Assembly: GCA_037190665.1 (NCBI GenBank) | Contig: JBBCJT010000074.1 | Coordinates: forward strand, 26,947 to 90,946 | Length of the DNA stretch: 64,000 nt | Direction: 5' to 3' | Source of the DNA: JBBCJT01 sp037190665 | Lineage (GTDB): Bacteria; Pseudomonadota; Alphaproteobacteria; Acetobacterales; Acetobacteraceae | Shown: in pieces, positions 34,998 to 44,750 of the stretch | Position numbering within the stretch: the stretch's first letter is position 1 | Layout: each line of letters opens with the position of its first letter | Notes under the pieces: model-generated | Databases searched by the model: none | The model's input: only the letters and a program-made list of their open reading frames with translations | What the model was told of the DNA's origin: nothing | Made by a program: the position numbers and the translations under genes

Positions 34998-36563
34998 CTA
35001 CGCGTCGAGCCAGAGGTCCGTGACGTCGAACGGACCGTAGGAGGGCGGCTTGAAGCCCTGCAGCTTGTTGGTACTCGCGCCGATGTAGTTCAGGAAGTAC
35101 GGAATGATCCGCTCGCTCGATTGCTGGATCTTGGCCACGGCCGTCGCGACGATGGCCTTCCGCTTCTCCAGATCCACCTCCGAGATCATCTGCTCCAGAA
35201 GCGCGTCGAGCCCGGGCGCCTGTTCCAGCTTGCTGTAGTTGTAGCTCGCCGTGCTGTGGTACTTCAGATAGAGGCTGTCGTAGAGCGTGGCGCTCGCGAT
35301 CCACTGCGACGTGTAGAACGGCTTCTTGCGGGACACGTTCGCGACGTATTCCGTATAGGGCACATCGCGGATCGTGATCTTCACGCCGATCCGCGAAGCG
35401 GCCTCCGCGAACGCGACCGCCAGCTTCGGCGCAGGTGGACGCTCGCTGCTGGTGTAGAGCTCCAGCGAGATCGGCCCCACACCGGACTCGGCGATCAAAC
35501 GCTTGGCGCGATCCAGGTCCTGCTCGTGCGAGGGCAGCTCGGGCAGGAACAGGCTGTCGGGCGGCAGCGGCACATCGTTGCCGACGATGCCCTGGCCGAA
35601 CAGAACGGACGGGATCAGCGCCTTCCGGTCGAGGATGAACTTGAAGGCCTCGCGCACCTTCTCGTTGTCGAACGGCGGCAGGTTGGCCTGGGTGATCATC
35701 GCATGATGATCGCCGGTCGGCGCGGAATAGACCCGAAGCCCGGGTACGTTGCGCAGCACCAGCGCCGCCTCGATCGGCGCGCGGGTGATGAGGTCGACGG
35801 ACCCGCTCCGCAATGCCGCCTGCTGGGCGACGGCCTCGCGGATCAGCACCATCCGGAAGCCATCCAGATAGGGACGCCCGGGCACCCAGTAATGCTCGTT
35901 CTTCGCGACCGTGAGGCTGCTGCCCGGCAGGAACTCCTTGAAGACGAACGGGCCGGTGCCGACGGGTTCCGTCTTCAGCGTGTCGAGCCGGTCGGCCGGG
36001 ACGATCCGCGCCATGTTGTGCGCGAGCTGGACGGGAAGTTCGGCAAACGCTCGCGTCAGCACGATGCGCACGCGATGAGGGGTCTCGGCGATGACCGTCC
36101 GCACGGGGCCGAAGTAGCCGAAGGCGGTCAGGGCCAGGCTACGGTCCTGCGCGCGTTCGATCGTCGCGACCACGTCGGCGGAGGTCAGCTCGCGGCCGTG
36201 GTGGAAGCGCACGCCCTGGCGGAGGTCGAACACCCATTCCGTCGCGCCGTTCTCGGCGCGCCACGCCGTGGCCAGCGCCGGGACAGGCTGGCTCTCCGCG
36301 TCGAGCGCGGTGAGGCTGTCGAAGAGAAGGCGGGAGTATTGCTGCTCCGTGAACGAAACCGACGCCTGCGGATCGAGCGTGCGGGGCGCATCGGGGAAGG
36401 CGACCCGCAGCGTGCCGCCTTTGCGAGGTTCCCTCGTCTGCGCGGCAGTGCCGCGGGGCAGCAGCAGCGCGCCGCCTGCCGCTGCCGTCGAGAATTGCAG
36501 AAGGCGACGGCGGGCGAGATCGGGTCCGGCACCGTCTCTCAGGTCGTGTTGCAGTACGGCCAT
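34998..36563 (-). CDS. Periplasmic substrate-binding protein (family 5) of the catabolic locus
   Basis: The 521-residue protein has a twin-arginine-type leader (ARRRLLQFSTAAAGGALLLPRGTAAQ). Family-5 binding-protein blocks follow: LRVAFPDAPRTLDPQASVSFTEQQYSRLLFDSL, WVFDLRQGVRFHHGRELTSADVVATI and VGTGPFVFKEFLPGSS. It starts at an ATG with GGGAGA upstream. Its transporter partners, two permeases and a fused ATPase, lie upstream in the same orientation, separated by two metabolic genes. The ligand is probably the compound degraded by the neighbouring flavoenzymes; its identity is not visible. Confidence 0.9.
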   Translation of the reverse strand: MAVLQHDLRDGAGPDLARRRLLQFSTAAAGGALLLPRGTAAQTREPRKGGTLRVAFPDAPRTLDPQASVSFTEQQYSRLLFDSLTALDAESQPVPALATAWRAENGATEWVFDLRQGVRFHHGRELTSADVVATIERAQDRSLALTAFGYFGPVRTVIAETPHRVRIVLTRAFAELPVQLAHNMARIVPADRLDTLKTEPVGTGPFVFKEFLPGSSLTVAKNEHYWVPGRPYLDGFRMVLIREAVAQQAALRSGSVDLITRAPIEAALVLRNVPGLRVYSAPTGDHHAMITQANLPPFDNEKVREAFKFILDRKALIPSVLFGQGIVGNDVPLPPDSLFLPELPSHEQDLDRAKRLIAESGVGPISLELYTSSERPPAPKLAVAFAEAASRIGVKITIRDVPYTEYVANVSRKKPFYTSQWIASATLYDSLYLKYHSTASYNYSKLEQAPGLDALLEQMISEVDLEKRKAIVATAVAKIQQSSERIIPYFLNYIGASTNKLQGFKPPSYGPFDVTDLWLDA

Positions 36564-36588
36564 GTTGCTCTCCCTTCTTGCGTTTTTC

Positions 36589-37389
36589 TTACCGGGCCAC
36601 CCGCAGGCGGGCCCCATGTGTCAGCTCGGCGGGTAGCAGGGCGCCGTCTCCGGGACGGGTGGTGGGGCGCGGGCCGAGCGTGACTTCCCAGACGCCCTCG
36701 CCATGGACGGCGATGTGATCGGCCAGCTCGCCCTCCGCAGCCTCGACCAGTTCCATCCACCCGCCCGCGATCGGGAAAAGGTGGGCGGCCGAGGCGCCAC
36801 GCAGGCGGGCCGGAACGGCTTGTCCGGGGCCGAGCACCTTCGAAAGCAGGCTGACCGAACCGGCGAGGTCCTTCGTCACCTGCGTGACGCCCGCGATGCC
36901 CGGCGTGCCGCCCGCCTGCGGCGGTGCGCCCGCGAGACGCGGCACCCGGATCTGCCGTTCGGCGAGGTCCTGGATGAAGAACGGCATCAGCGGGTTGCCG
37001 ACGCCATAACCGGCATCGACCACGCCAACCTTCCAGGCCCGGCCGTCCAGCAGGCTCTTGCCGCCGGTGCGCGGCCCGGCATGGGGCAGGCCGTGCTGCT
37101 TCAGCTTGCCGGCTTCGGCTTCCACATCGTCACAGTGCAGCGACCAGTCGATCCACCCTTCGCCACGCGGCACGAGGGTTGCCCAGCGGTGCTTGCTCGG
37201 CTGGCCGGGATCCCGGAAGGAGAAGAGCTCAAGGTAGGAGCCATCGTCGAAGCAGATGATGCGGATCGCGGTCTCCGACGGTCCCGCGTCGGGGCGATGG
37301 GTGACGTCGAAGCCGGCGCGGGCGTAGTTGCGATCCGCCTCGACGATATCGTTCACCGCGACGATCAGATGGTCGAATCCGAGCAGCAT
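36589..37389 (-). CDS. VOC/glyoxalase-like domain protein
   Basis: The 266-residue product opens MLLGFDHLIVAVNDIVEADRNYARAGFDV, the usual entry of the glyoxalase-like (Glyoxalase_3) fold. IRIICFDDGSYLELFSFRDP and GWIDWSLHCDDVEAEAGKLKQHGL follow, and a second half-repeat from about residue 165 (GIAGVTQVTKDLAGSVSLLSKVLG). The His at residue 7 and Glu in YLELF fit metal-site positions of the fold. Members include isomerases, lyases and dioxygenases, so the reaction is open. It sits between the binding protein and the FAD oxidase and may process their substrate. Confidence 0.84.
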   Translation of the reverse strand: MLLGFDHLIVAVNDIVEADRNYARAGFDVTHRPDAGPSETAIRIICFDDGSYLELFSFRDPGQPSKHRWATLVPRGEGWIDWSLHCDDVEAEAGKLKQHGLPHAGPRTGGKSLLDGRAWKVGVVDAGYGVGNPLMPFFIQDLAERQIRVPRLAGAPPQAGGTPGIAGVTQVTKDLAGSVSLLSKVLGPGQAVPARLRGASAAHLFPIAGGWMELVEAAEGELADHIAVHGEGVWEVTLGPRPTTRPGDGALLPAELTHGARLRVAR

Positions 37390-37413
37390 CCAGTTCTTCC
37401 CCTGTTCGCAGGC

Positions 37414-38748
37414 TCAAGCGCGCTGCATCGCCCGCAGCGCGGGCATCCGTTTCAGTTCGCGCTGGTCGCGCCACGCGTAGTAGCGGACCATGGCCGTCCC
37501 CAGCGGCTCGCGCAGCGCGTAGCTCCGAAGCGGCACGGGCGTGCTGAACGGCACCAGCAGGTCGCGCTCCGGCGTGCCGCCGGCGTAGCGGGCCAGCTCG
37601 CGCCCCATGATCGGCCCCATCGCCACGCCGCGGCCGTTGCAGGCGATCGCGGTCAGAAGCCCCGGCGCCAGTTCGTGCAGGCGCCAGCCATCGGAGATGC
37701 CGCGCGTCACCCAGCCGCTCCACCACGCCTCGATCTCGATCTTGTCGACCTGCGGGAACAGCGTCCTGATGCGACGGATGGGGGCGGCGAGGTCCGGCGC
37801 ACGCTCGGGCCCGAAGCCGGGGCGGCCGCCGAAATGGATGCGGTTGTCGGGATAGCGGCGTGCGCCCGAGATGAGCCGGCGGGAGTCATTCAGCGCCGAG
37901 ACGTTGGGCAGGATCGTCCTGGCGACATTGTCGCCGAGCGGCTTCGTCCAGATCTGATAGCCGCGCACCGGGATGATGGATCTGCGCAGGCCCGGCCAGA
38001 GATCGTCGGTATAGGCGTTGGTGCACAGCAGGACGTGATCGGCGGACACGCTGCCGTCCGACGTCTCCACGCGCCATGCGCCGCCGTTGCGCTCCAGCCG
38101 CGTGACCTTGCTGTGCTCGTGGATCGCGACGCCGGCGGCCATCGCCGCGCGCGCCAGCCCGCGGACGAAGGACAGCGGATTGATCGCGATCCCCCGCCGG
38201 TCCAGCACGGCGCCGAGGTAGTAGTCGCCGCCGATGACCTCCGCCGCCGCGGCTGCATCGAGGTATTCCACCGGCGCGCCCTGCGCCTGCCAGTACTCCG
38301 CGCGGCGCCGGAACTTGCTGACCGCGCCCGGCGTATGTGCCGCGGACACGATGCCGCCATGCACGGTGCCGAGATCGATGCCGTGCTTCGCGGCGAGCGT
38401 CTGGACGAACTCGGGGGCGCGTGCGCCGGCCTCGTTGAGGCGGGCGCCGCGCTCGGGGCCGTAGATGCGCAGCACGTCCCACGGCTCCAGCTTGCTCGCA
38501 TGCGCGGACACCTGCCCCGCATTGCGGCCGGCCGAGCCCCAGCCAATCGTCTTCGCCTCGGTGACGATGACGCGCGCGCCGGCCTCCGCGGCATGAAGGG
38601 CCGCGGACAGGCCGACGAAGCCGCCGCCGATCACGACGATATCGGCCCGCTGGTCGCCGCGCAGCGGGACCGTCTCGACCGGCGCGCCGGCGGTCAGCGC
38701 GAAGATGGTTCGCGGAAGTGCGTCGGAGTCCTGGTAGGGCGCATACAT
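37414..38748 (-). CDS. FAD-dependent amino-acid oxidase/dehydrogenase (DAO family)
   Basis: The 444-residue enzyme has an N-terminal extension, then the dinucleotide fold VVIGGGFVGLSAALHAAEAGARVIVTEAKTIGWGSAGRNAGQVSAH. This GWGASGRNgGqv pattern is typical of gamma-glutamylputrescine oxidase and sarcosine or glycine oxidase-like enzymes. HVLLCTNAYTDDLWP and NGRGVAMGPIMGRELA near the end support this. It probably oxidises a secondary or primary amine with FAD. It starts 18 bases after the ATPase stop. With the TMADH-like flavoprotein at 42656 it suggests stepwise removal of N-methyl groups or deamination of the imported compound. The substrate is inferred only. Confidence 0.9.
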   Translation of the reverse strand: MYAPYQDSDALPRTIFALTAGAPVETVPLRGDQRADIVVIGGGFVGLSAALHAAEAGARVIVTEAKTIGWGSAGRNAGQVSAHASKLEPWDVLRIYGPERGARLNEAGARAPEFVQTLAAKHGIDLGTVHGGIVSAAHTPGAVSKFRRRAEYWQAQGAPVEYLDAAAAAEVIGGDYYLGAVLDRRGIAINPLSFVRGLARAAMAAGVAIHEHSKVTRLERNGGAWRVETSDGSVSADHVLLCTNAYTDDLWPGLRRSIIPVRGYQIWTKPLGDNVARTILPNVSALNDSRRLISGARRYPDNRIHFGGRPGFGPERAPDLAAPIRRIRTLFPQVDKIEIEAWWSGWVTRGISDGWRLHELAPGLLTAIACNGRGVAMGPIMGRELARYAGGTPERDLLVPFSTPVPLRSYALREPLGTAMVRYYAWRDQRELKRMPALRAMQRA

Positions 38749-38765
38749 CGCTGTCTTGACCGACC

Positions 38766-40793
38766 TCAGGCCTGCAGTTGCTGAAGGACATCCGCCGGCG
38801 CGTGGCACGCGAGCGCGTGTCCCGCGGTATCGCGGCGCAGTGCCGGCATCACGGTGTCGCACTCCTCGCCGAGCCTGCGCCCGCAACGCCGGTGGTAGAC
38901 GCAGCCGGTCCTGGCGGCTGCCGTCGGGCGTTCCAGCCGCGGCCGGCGCACGCCGTCGAGCCTCGGCACCGCCGCCAGCAGGGCCTCGGTGTAGGGATGG
39001 TGCGGTGCGCTGAAGACCTGCTCGGGCGTGCCGTGTTCCAGCAGGCGGCCGCTGTACATGACCGCCACGCTGTCGGCGACGTGCTGCACCACCGCCAGAT
39101 CGTGCGAGATGAACAGGTAGGAGGTGCCGAACCGCTGCTGCAGCTCCACGAGCTCGTTCAGGATGGCCGCCTGCACGGAGATGTCGAGCGCGGAGGTCGG
39201 CTCGTCGCAGATGACGAGGCTCGGGTTGGCCGCGAAGGCACGGGCGATGCAGAGGCGCTGCTTCTCGCCCCCCGACATCTCGCGCGGGTAGCGCTTCGCA
39301 TAGGTGCCGTCGAGCTTCACGATCTCCAGAAGCTCGATCACGCGGCGGCGCAGTTCGGCCCCGCGCGCGTCGCTGTAGAGCTTCACCGGCCGTCCGACGA
39401 TTTCCTCCACCGTGTGATGGGGGTTCAGCGAGGATTCCGGGTTCTGGAAGATGAACTGGATGGCCTGCTGTTCCGCCCGGCTGCGCCGCTGCACGGTGGC
39501 GGCGAGCGGCTGCCCGTCCAGCAGGAGCCGCCCGTGCGTGGGCTGAAGCAGGCCGGCGACGCATCGGGCAAGGGTCGATTTGCCCGAACCGCTTTCCCCG
39601 ACGATGGCCAATGTCTGTCCCGGCTGGATCGACAGGGTGATGTCGTTCACCGCCTTGACGGCATCGCTGTCTCTTCGCAGCAGGACCCCGCCGCCGAACC
39701 ACTTGCTCAGCCCTTCGATCGACAGCCGGGGCGTGCCCGTGGAGGCCGGTGCGGTGACGTGCCGCGGTATGGCTTCCATCGAAGCCGTCGCCGGAACGTC
39801 GAGATGGCAGCGCTTCACATGCCCCGCCGCCACTTCCGTGACCGGGGGCATCGTGTCGCAGGCCGCCATGGCGAAAGCGCATCGGGGCTTGAAGATGCAG
39901 CCTGCGGGAACCTGCCGCAGGTCGGGCAGGCGGCCCGGGATCGCATGGAGACGTTGCTGGCGCGCCTCGGGCCGGGGAATGGCCGCGAGAAGCCCGGCCG
40001 TATAGGGATGCTGCGGTTCGGTCAGCACCGACCGGACCGGTCCCTCCTCGATCAACTGCCCGGCGTAGAGCACGCCGACGCGGTCACAGATATTCGCGAC
40101 CACGCCCAGGTTGTGGCTGATGAAGAGAACCGAGGCCCCGATGCTCTGGCGCAGCTCGCGCACCAGTTCCAGGATGATGGCCTCGGTCGTGACATCGAGC
40201 CCTGTCGTCGGCTCGTCCATGATCAGCATGTCGGGCTCGCAGGCGATCGCCATCGCGATCACCACCCTTTGCTGCTGGCCGCCGGAAAGCTGGTGCGGGT
40301 AGCGCAGCGCCATCGCGGACGGGTTCGGCAGATGGACCCGGCCGAAAAGATCGACCACCCGATCCCACGCGGCGCTCCGGCTCATCCCGCGATGGCGTCG
40401 CAGCACCTCGGCAATCTGCTCGCCGACCGTCAGGACGGGGTTCAGCGCGCTCAGCGGGTCCTGATAGACCATCGCCACCTGGCGGCCGCGAATGCCTTGC
40501 AGGTCCCGGACCGGCATCCGCATCAGATCCCGGCCGCGCAGTGCGACGCGGTTCGCCGTCACGTGCGCGCCGTGCAGGTATCGCATGACGGCGTAGGCGA
40601 CGCTGGTCTTGCCGGAGCCGGATTCGCCGATCAGGCCGTAAGCCTCGCCCGGCGCGATGGTCAGCGAGACGTTGCGGACGGCCCGGAGAGGGGAGGGGCC
40701 GCGTCCATAGCTGATGGACAGCTCCTCGATCTCGAGCGTCTGGCGCGCCCGGTCGAGGTCCCCCGTCTCCCTCATGGCGGCCATGACGTTCAT
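38766..40793 (-). CDS. Fused double ATP-binding protein, DppD-DppF type
   Basis: The 675-residue protein is a full fusion of two oligopeptide-type ATPases. Cassette 1 has Walker A GESGSGKTS, LSGGQQQRV and Walker B LIMDEPTTGLD, followed by its own C-terminal extension with CIFKPRCAFAMAAC. Cassette 2 has GESGSGKST, MSGGEKQRLCIARAFA, LVICDEPTSALD and an end with CVYHRRCGRRLGEEC. All catalytic motifs are present in both halves. Its ATG overlaps the DppC-type stop by four bases. Ribosome start choice is MNVMAAMRE at 40793, since upstream frame is a continuation of low-information sequence. Confidence 0.95.
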   Translation of the reverse strand: MNVMAAMRETGDLDRARQTLEIEELSISYGRGPSPLRAVRNVSLTIAPGEAYGLIGESGSGKTSVAYAVMRYLHGAHVTANRVALRGRDLMRMPVRDLQGIRGRQVAMVYQDPLSALNPVLTVGEQIAEVLRRHRGMSRSAAWDRVVDLFGRVHLPNPSAMALRYPHQLSGGQQQRVVIAMAIACEPDMLIMDEPTTGLDVTTEAIILELVRELRQSIGASVLFISHNLGVVANICDRVGVLYAGQLIEEGPVRSVLTEPQHPYTAGLLAAIPRPEARQQRLHAIPGRLPDLRQVPAGCIFKPRCAFAMAACDTMPPVTEVAAGHVKRCHLDVPATASMEAIPRHVTAPASTGTPRLSIEGLSKWFGGGVLLRRDSDAVKAVNDITLSIQPGQTLAIVGESGSGKSTLARCVAGLLQPTHGRLLLDGQPLAATVQRRSRAEQQAIQFIFQNPESSLNPHHTVEEIVGRPVKLYSDARGAELRRRVIELLEIVKLDGTYAKRYPREMSGGEKQRLCIARAFAANPSLVICDEPTSALDISVQAAILNELVELQQRFGTSYLFISHDLAVVQHVADSVAVMYSGRLLEHGTPEQVFSAPHHPYTEALLAAVPRLDGVRRPRLERPTAAARTGCVYHRRCGRRLGEECDTVMPALRRDTAGHALACHAPADVLQQLQA

Positions 40794-41638
40794 CGCAGCC
40801 GCTCGCCGCCAGGCAGGGTGACGCCGCGGCGCAACCGCTCGCCGACGATCATGGTGCCGACCGCTGTCAGCGCGACGGCCAGGCACGGGAAGACCACGAT
40901 CCAGGGCGCGATCTCGATGAACTGCTGCCCGTCGCGCACCATCAGGCCCCAGGCGGGCGTCGGCGGCGCGACGCCGATGCCGAGATAGGCGAGCGATGCG
41001 GCGAGCAGAACCCCGTAGGTGATCCGCAGGCTGAGATCGACGACCACGATCATCTGAACGTTCGGCAGCAGCTCGCGCCCCAGCAGGTAGAGCCAGCCTT
41101 CGCCGCGCGATCTCGCCGCATCGACGAAATCGCGCTTGGCAAGCTCCACCGCCACGCTGCGCACGAGCCGCGCGGATCGCGGCCAGAAGACGATGCCGAG
41201 CGCCACCACGACGTTGACCGGGTTCGTCCCGAGCATGACGACGACCAGCATCGACAAGATCAGGGCGGGGAAGGACATCAGCGCGTCCATGAAGCGCATG
41301 ACGACCTCATCGACCACGCCACCGGCGAGGCCGGCGATCAGCCCGGTCGTGGTGCCGAGCGTGACGCCGACCAGCGCGCTGGAGAAGGCGACGACCAGCG
41401 TCGGCCGGGCGCCGCTGAGAACGCGGCTGAAGATGTCGCGGCCGAACTCGTCGGTGCCGAAGATGAACTGCAGGCTGGGCGGCTGCAGGGCGTATTCCGG
41501 ATGGAAGGTCGTCGGCGAATAGGGCGCGATGACAGGGCCGAGCACGACGGCGACCGCGATCAGGACCGCGAACCCGATCGCCACCAGATCGGCCGGCGCC
41601 ACGCTGCTCCGCGCGCGCAGTGCGATGGCCTGCCTCAT
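40790..41638 (-). CDS. ABC importer permease, DppC type
   Basis: This 282-residue permease has IAPYSPTTFHPEYALQPPSLQFIFGTDEFGRDIFSRVLSGARPTLVVAF, the DppC opening region with the GTDEFGRD motif, and the EAA loop VDAARSRGEGWLYLLGRELLPNVQ. Six membrane segments follow the family pattern. It overlaps the DppB-type permease stop/start and the fused ATPase by four bases each. It forms the inner-membrane channel for the compound bound by the protein at 34998, an inference from co-orientation. Confidence 0.93.
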   Translation of the reverse strand: MRQAIALRARSSVAPADLVAIGFAVLIAVAVVLGPVIAPYSPTTFHPEYALQPPSLQFIFGTDEFGRDIFSRVLSGARPTLVVAFSSALVGVTLGTTTGLIAGLAGGVVDEVVMRFMDALMSFPALILSMLVVVMLGTNPVNVVVALGIVFWPRSARLVRSVAVELAKRDFVDAARSRGEGWLYLLGRELLPNVQMIVVVDLSLRITYGVLLAASLAYLGIGVAPPTPAWGLMVRDGQQFIEIAPWIVVFPCLAVALTAVGTMIVGERLRRGVTLPGGERLR

Positions 41639-42582
41639 GCGCGCAGCTTCGGATTGAGCATGATCGACGCAACGTCGGCGCAGAGATTGCCCACGCCATA
41701 GGCGACGGCCACCACCAGAACCGCCGCCTGCACGACGGGGATGTCGCGATGGTTGACCGCGGTGACCATCATCTGGCCGAGCCCGGCATAGGAGAACAGC
41801 GTCTCCACGATGACGATGCCGCCCAGCACGTAGCCGAAGTTCATGCCGATCTCGGTCAGCGTCGGCAGCATCACGTTGGGCAGCGCGTGCTTCAGCACCA
41901 CGCTCCACCCGGCCAGCCCCTTCAGCACGGCGGTGCGGACGTAGGCGCTTTCGAGCGCGGTGATCATCCCCGCCCGCGTCACCTGGCTCATGTAGGCGAG
42001 CATGCCGAGGCTGAGCACCGCGACCGGCAGGACCAGCGCCTCCGGCCGGCTGAGAGGGTTCGCTCCGGGGTCCATCAGGCTGCTTCCCGGCAGGATCGGC
42101 CACCAGATGCTGAAGACCAGGATCAGCAGGATGCCGATGACGTATTCGGGCAATGCGAAGGTGACGATGGAGAAGCCGGAGACGATCCGGTCGGCGAGGC
42201 GCCCCTGGCGGACACCGGCGAGAACGCCGAGGAGGACCGAGAGAGGCACAGCGACCAGCAGGGTGATGCCCCCGAGCACCGCCGAGTTGGACAGCCGGCC
42301 GACCAGCATGGGTCCGATCGGCTGGTCGAACTGAAGCGAGATGCCGAAATCGCCTCGCAGCACGCTGCCGATCCACAGGAGGTACCGCGTCACCAGCGGC
42401 TCGTTGAGCCCCATCTTCGTCCGCAGCGCCGCGACCTGCTCCGGTGTCCCGAGGTCGCCGAGGATGGCGTAGGCGACGTCGCCCGGCAGGACATTCACGA
42501 TGCCGAAGGTGAGGATCGAGACGACGAACAGCACGATCACCATCAGGCCGAGCCGCCGCAGGATGAGGTGAACGGCCTTCAT
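41635..42582 (-). CDS. ABC importer permease, DppB type
   Basis: The 315-residue membrane protein begins MKAVHLILRRLGLMVIVLFVVSILTFGIVNVLPGDVAYAILG, a DppB-type N-terminus. It carries the loop SAYVRTAVLKGLAGWSVVLKHALPNVMLP and VIVETLFSYAGLGQMMVTAVNHRDIPVVQ. The true start is taken as this ATG because the upstream open frame lacks family similarity. It lies 73 bases after the flavoprotein gene and is coupled to the DppC-type partner by a four-base overlap. Confidence 0.93.
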   Translation of the reverse strand: MKAVHLILRRLGLMVIVLFVVSILTFGIVNVLPGDVAYAILGDLGTPEQVAALRTKMGLNEPLVTRYLLWIGSVLRGDFGISLQFDQPIGPMLVGRLSNSAVLGGITLLVAVPLSVLLGVLAGVRQGRLADRIVSGFSIVTFALPEYVIGILLILVFSIWWPILPGSSLMDPGANPLSRPEALVLPVAVLSLGMLAYMSQVTRAGMITALESAYVRTAVLKGLAGWSVVLKHALPNVMLPTLTEIGMNFGYVLGGIVIVETLFSYAGLGQMMVTAVNHRDIPVVQAAVLVVAVAYGVGNLCADVASIMLNPKLRA

Positions 42583-42655
42583 GCCGGCCGGCCCGGACGG
42601 GAGGGCGATACGGAGCCCTCGCCGGCCTGTCGCAGCCGGTTGCGCAGCAGCGGGT

Positions 42656-44662
42656 TCATATCTCCCGCGCTGCCTTCGCGCCTTCGTAGATCGCCTGCTC
42701 GAGCTGGCGGGGGGACCATGCATCCCCCACCGTCTTCAGCACCGGAACCCGGCCGAGCAGGGCGCGATACAGCGGCCGTTCGGAACAGCCGCGCGTGCAG
42801 AGGATGACGCTGTCGGCGTCGAGGCGGTATTGGCTGCCATCGGTCCGTGTCGCGGTGACGCAGCCGTCGCCGATGGCCGTGATCTCGTCCAGCGCGGCGA
42901 AGGTCACGCCCCGGGACTGGAGCCGTTCGTAGATCGGCCGCCATGTCAGCAGATCGACATCCATGCCGGCGAAGAAGGCCGGCGTGACGATCGTCACCTG
43001 ATGGCCGCGCGACGACAGCAGGTCCGCCACGGACAATCCCATATGGCGCCCGTCCCAGTCGCCGATGACGACCCGCCGGCCGAGATTGGCGCCGGCCAGC
43101 GCCTGCCGCGCGGTGAAGACATTCGCGCCGTCGGCGCCGGGCAGATCGCGTCCGGTATCCGCCGCCCCGGTCGCCAGCACCACGGCATCGGGGCGCCGGG
43201 CGAGGATCTCCTCGGCCGTCATCTCGCTGTTGAGCCGGATATCGACACCCAGCTTCTCGATCTGGCGGGAGAGCCAGTCGGAGATGCGCAGATAGCCGGA
43301 GCGATGCGGCGTCCTGGCGAGGGAGAGGATCTGGCCGCCGAGCGCGTCGCCGCGCTCATGCAGTTCGACCTGATGGCCGCGCTTGGCCGCCACCCGCGCG
43401 GCTTCCATGCCCGCGGGCCCGCCACCGACGACGATCACCCGCCGCTGCACCTGCGCGGGGCGGAGGACGGGCCACAGATACTCGCGCCCGCTGCGGGGGT
43501 TGTAGACGCAGGTGATGTCGCCGACGCGCTGCTGCCGGCCGAAGCAGCTTTCGTTGCAGTAGATGCAGAGGCGGATGTCGTCGTCGCGGCGTTCCAGCAG
43601 TTTGCGGACGATGGCGGGCTCGGCGATGTGGGCGCGGGTCATGCCGACCAGGTCCGCGTCCCCCGCCGCGACGATGGCTTCCGCCTCGGCGGGGGTGGAG
43701 ATCTTGCCGATGCAGAACACCGGGACCGGGACCGCATCGCGGATGGCGCGCGCCATCGGCACCAGCGGCGCGGCGGGCGAGGCGATGGTCGGGTAGTGGC
43801 GCGACCGGCTCCACATGCTGGAGTTGGTGCCCGCGCTCACATCGACGAAATCGAGCTTGCCCCACTCCACCATCATCCGCGCGTAGCGGATGCCGTCCGC
43901 CAGCCCGTAGCCATCGGGGATCAGTTCATCGGCGCTGAAGCGGATGCCGAAGGTGAAATCCGGCCCCACGGCGGCGCGGCAGGCCTGCAGCGTCTCGCGC
44001 GCCATCCGCAGCCGGTTCTCCTCGCTGCCGCCATAGGCGTCGGTGCGCTTGTTGGAGGCGGGGGAGAGGAACTCCTGCACCAGGTTGCCGTGGGTGAACG
44101 ACAGCTCCACACCGTCCAGCCCGCCATCCCGGCAGCGCCGGGCGGCGTCGGCGAAGGCGCGGACGATCTCGGCGATCTCTTCCGGTTCCAGCTCGTGCGG
44201 GATGTCGCGCGTGCGGTCCATCGGCATCGGCGAGGGCGCAACCGGCGGCCGACCATCCGGCCCCATCGCGGAGTTGCGGCCGGAATGGGAGAGCAGGCAG
44301 AAGATCCGCGCGCCCTCGGCATGCACGGCGGCCGCGAGCCGGCGATAGGCGGGGATCACGGAATCGTCGATGTTCTTCAGCGTGCCGCCGCGCCCGGCCG
44401 CGCTCAGCGGCGATTCGTCGATCGCGGTGGCCTCGATGACGATCAGGCCGATGCCGCCATGGGCGCGGGCGCGGTGATATTCGATGTGGCGGTCCGTCAG
44501 CCCGCCGTCCTTGCCGAACCCCGTGCCGTGCGCGGATGAGAAGACGCGGTTGCGGAGCGTGATGCGCCCGACCGTCAACGGAGAAAGGAGATGGCGATAG
44601 CGCGCGTCCACCGCGTCGCGCGCAGGCGCCTTGATATCAAGCTCGTTGACGGCTGAGCCCAT
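42656..44662 (-). CDS. Trimethylamine-dehydrogenase/2,4-dienoyl-CoA-reductase-like FMN-FeS flavoprotein (demethylase group)
   Basis: The 668-residue enzyme has an N-terminal Old-Yellow-Enzyme barrel (LLSPLTVGRITLRNRVFSSAHGTGF, GLDGVELSFTHGNLVQEFLSPASNKRTDAYGGSEENR). The 4Fe-4S motif CIYCNESCFGR...CVYNP follows. A C-terminal nucleotide-binding module has GGGPAGMEAARVAAKRGHQVELHER. This architecture is shared by trimethylamine dehydrogenase, dimethylglycine/stachydrine-type demethylases and 2,4-dienoyl-CoA reductase. Given the neighbours, oxidative N-demethylation of a betaine or N-methyl amino acid is the better guess. It is followed by the permeases in the same orientation, and an operator-like palindrome lies about 90 bases upstream. 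Confidence 0.88.
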   Translation of the reverse strand: MGSAVNELDIKAPARDAVDARYRHLLSPLTVGRITLRNRVFSSAHGTGFGKDGGLTDRHIEYHRARAHGGIGLIVIEATAIDESPLSAAGRGGTLKNIDDSVIPAYRRLAAAVHAEGARIFCLLSHSGRNSAMGPDGRPPVAPSPMPMDRTRDIPHELEPEEIAEIVRAFADAARRCRDGGLDGVELSFTHGNLVQEFLSPASNKRTDAYGGSEENRLRMARETLQACRAAVGPDFTFGIRFSADELIPDGYGLADGIRYARMMVEWGKLDFVDVSAGTNSSMWSRSRHYPTIASPAAPLVPMARAIRDAVPVPVFCIGKISTPAEAEAIVAAGDADLVGMTRAHIAEPAIVRKLLERRDDDIRLCIYCNESCFGRQQRVGDITCVYNPRSGREYLWPVLRPAQVQRRVIVVGGGPAGMEAARVAAKRGHQVELHERGDALGGQILSLARTPHRSGYLRISDWLSRQIEKLGVDIRLNSEMTAEEILARRPDAVVLATGAADTGRDLPGADGANVFTARQALAGANLGRRVVIGDWDGRHMGLSVADLLSSRGHQVTIVTPAFFAGMDVDLLTWRPIYERLQSRGVTFAALDEITAIGDGCVTATRTDGSQYRLDADSVILCTRGCSERPLYRALLGRVPVLKTVGDAWSPRQLEQAIYEGAKAAREI

Positions 44663-44690
44663 CAGTCATTTCCCCCTCCGCCGCACGGGC

Positions 44691-44718
44691 GGACCGGCAA
44701 GTGCCTGCTTGCCGGTCC
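44691..44718 (-). terminator. Strong hairpin downstream of the cleavage-enzyme gene
   Basis: GGACCGGCAAG and CTTGCCGGTCC form a perfect 11-bp stem with a six-base loop in the spacer between the beta-keto-acid cleavage enzyme (ends 44830) and the flavoprotein (starts 44662). There is no clear U-run on the minus strand, so it may be a partial terminator, an mRNA-end protector or a site that separates the two transcripts. Confidence 0.5.
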
Positions 44719-44750
44719 GTGGCGGGTGCGCTGGCTGACGCGTAGACGTT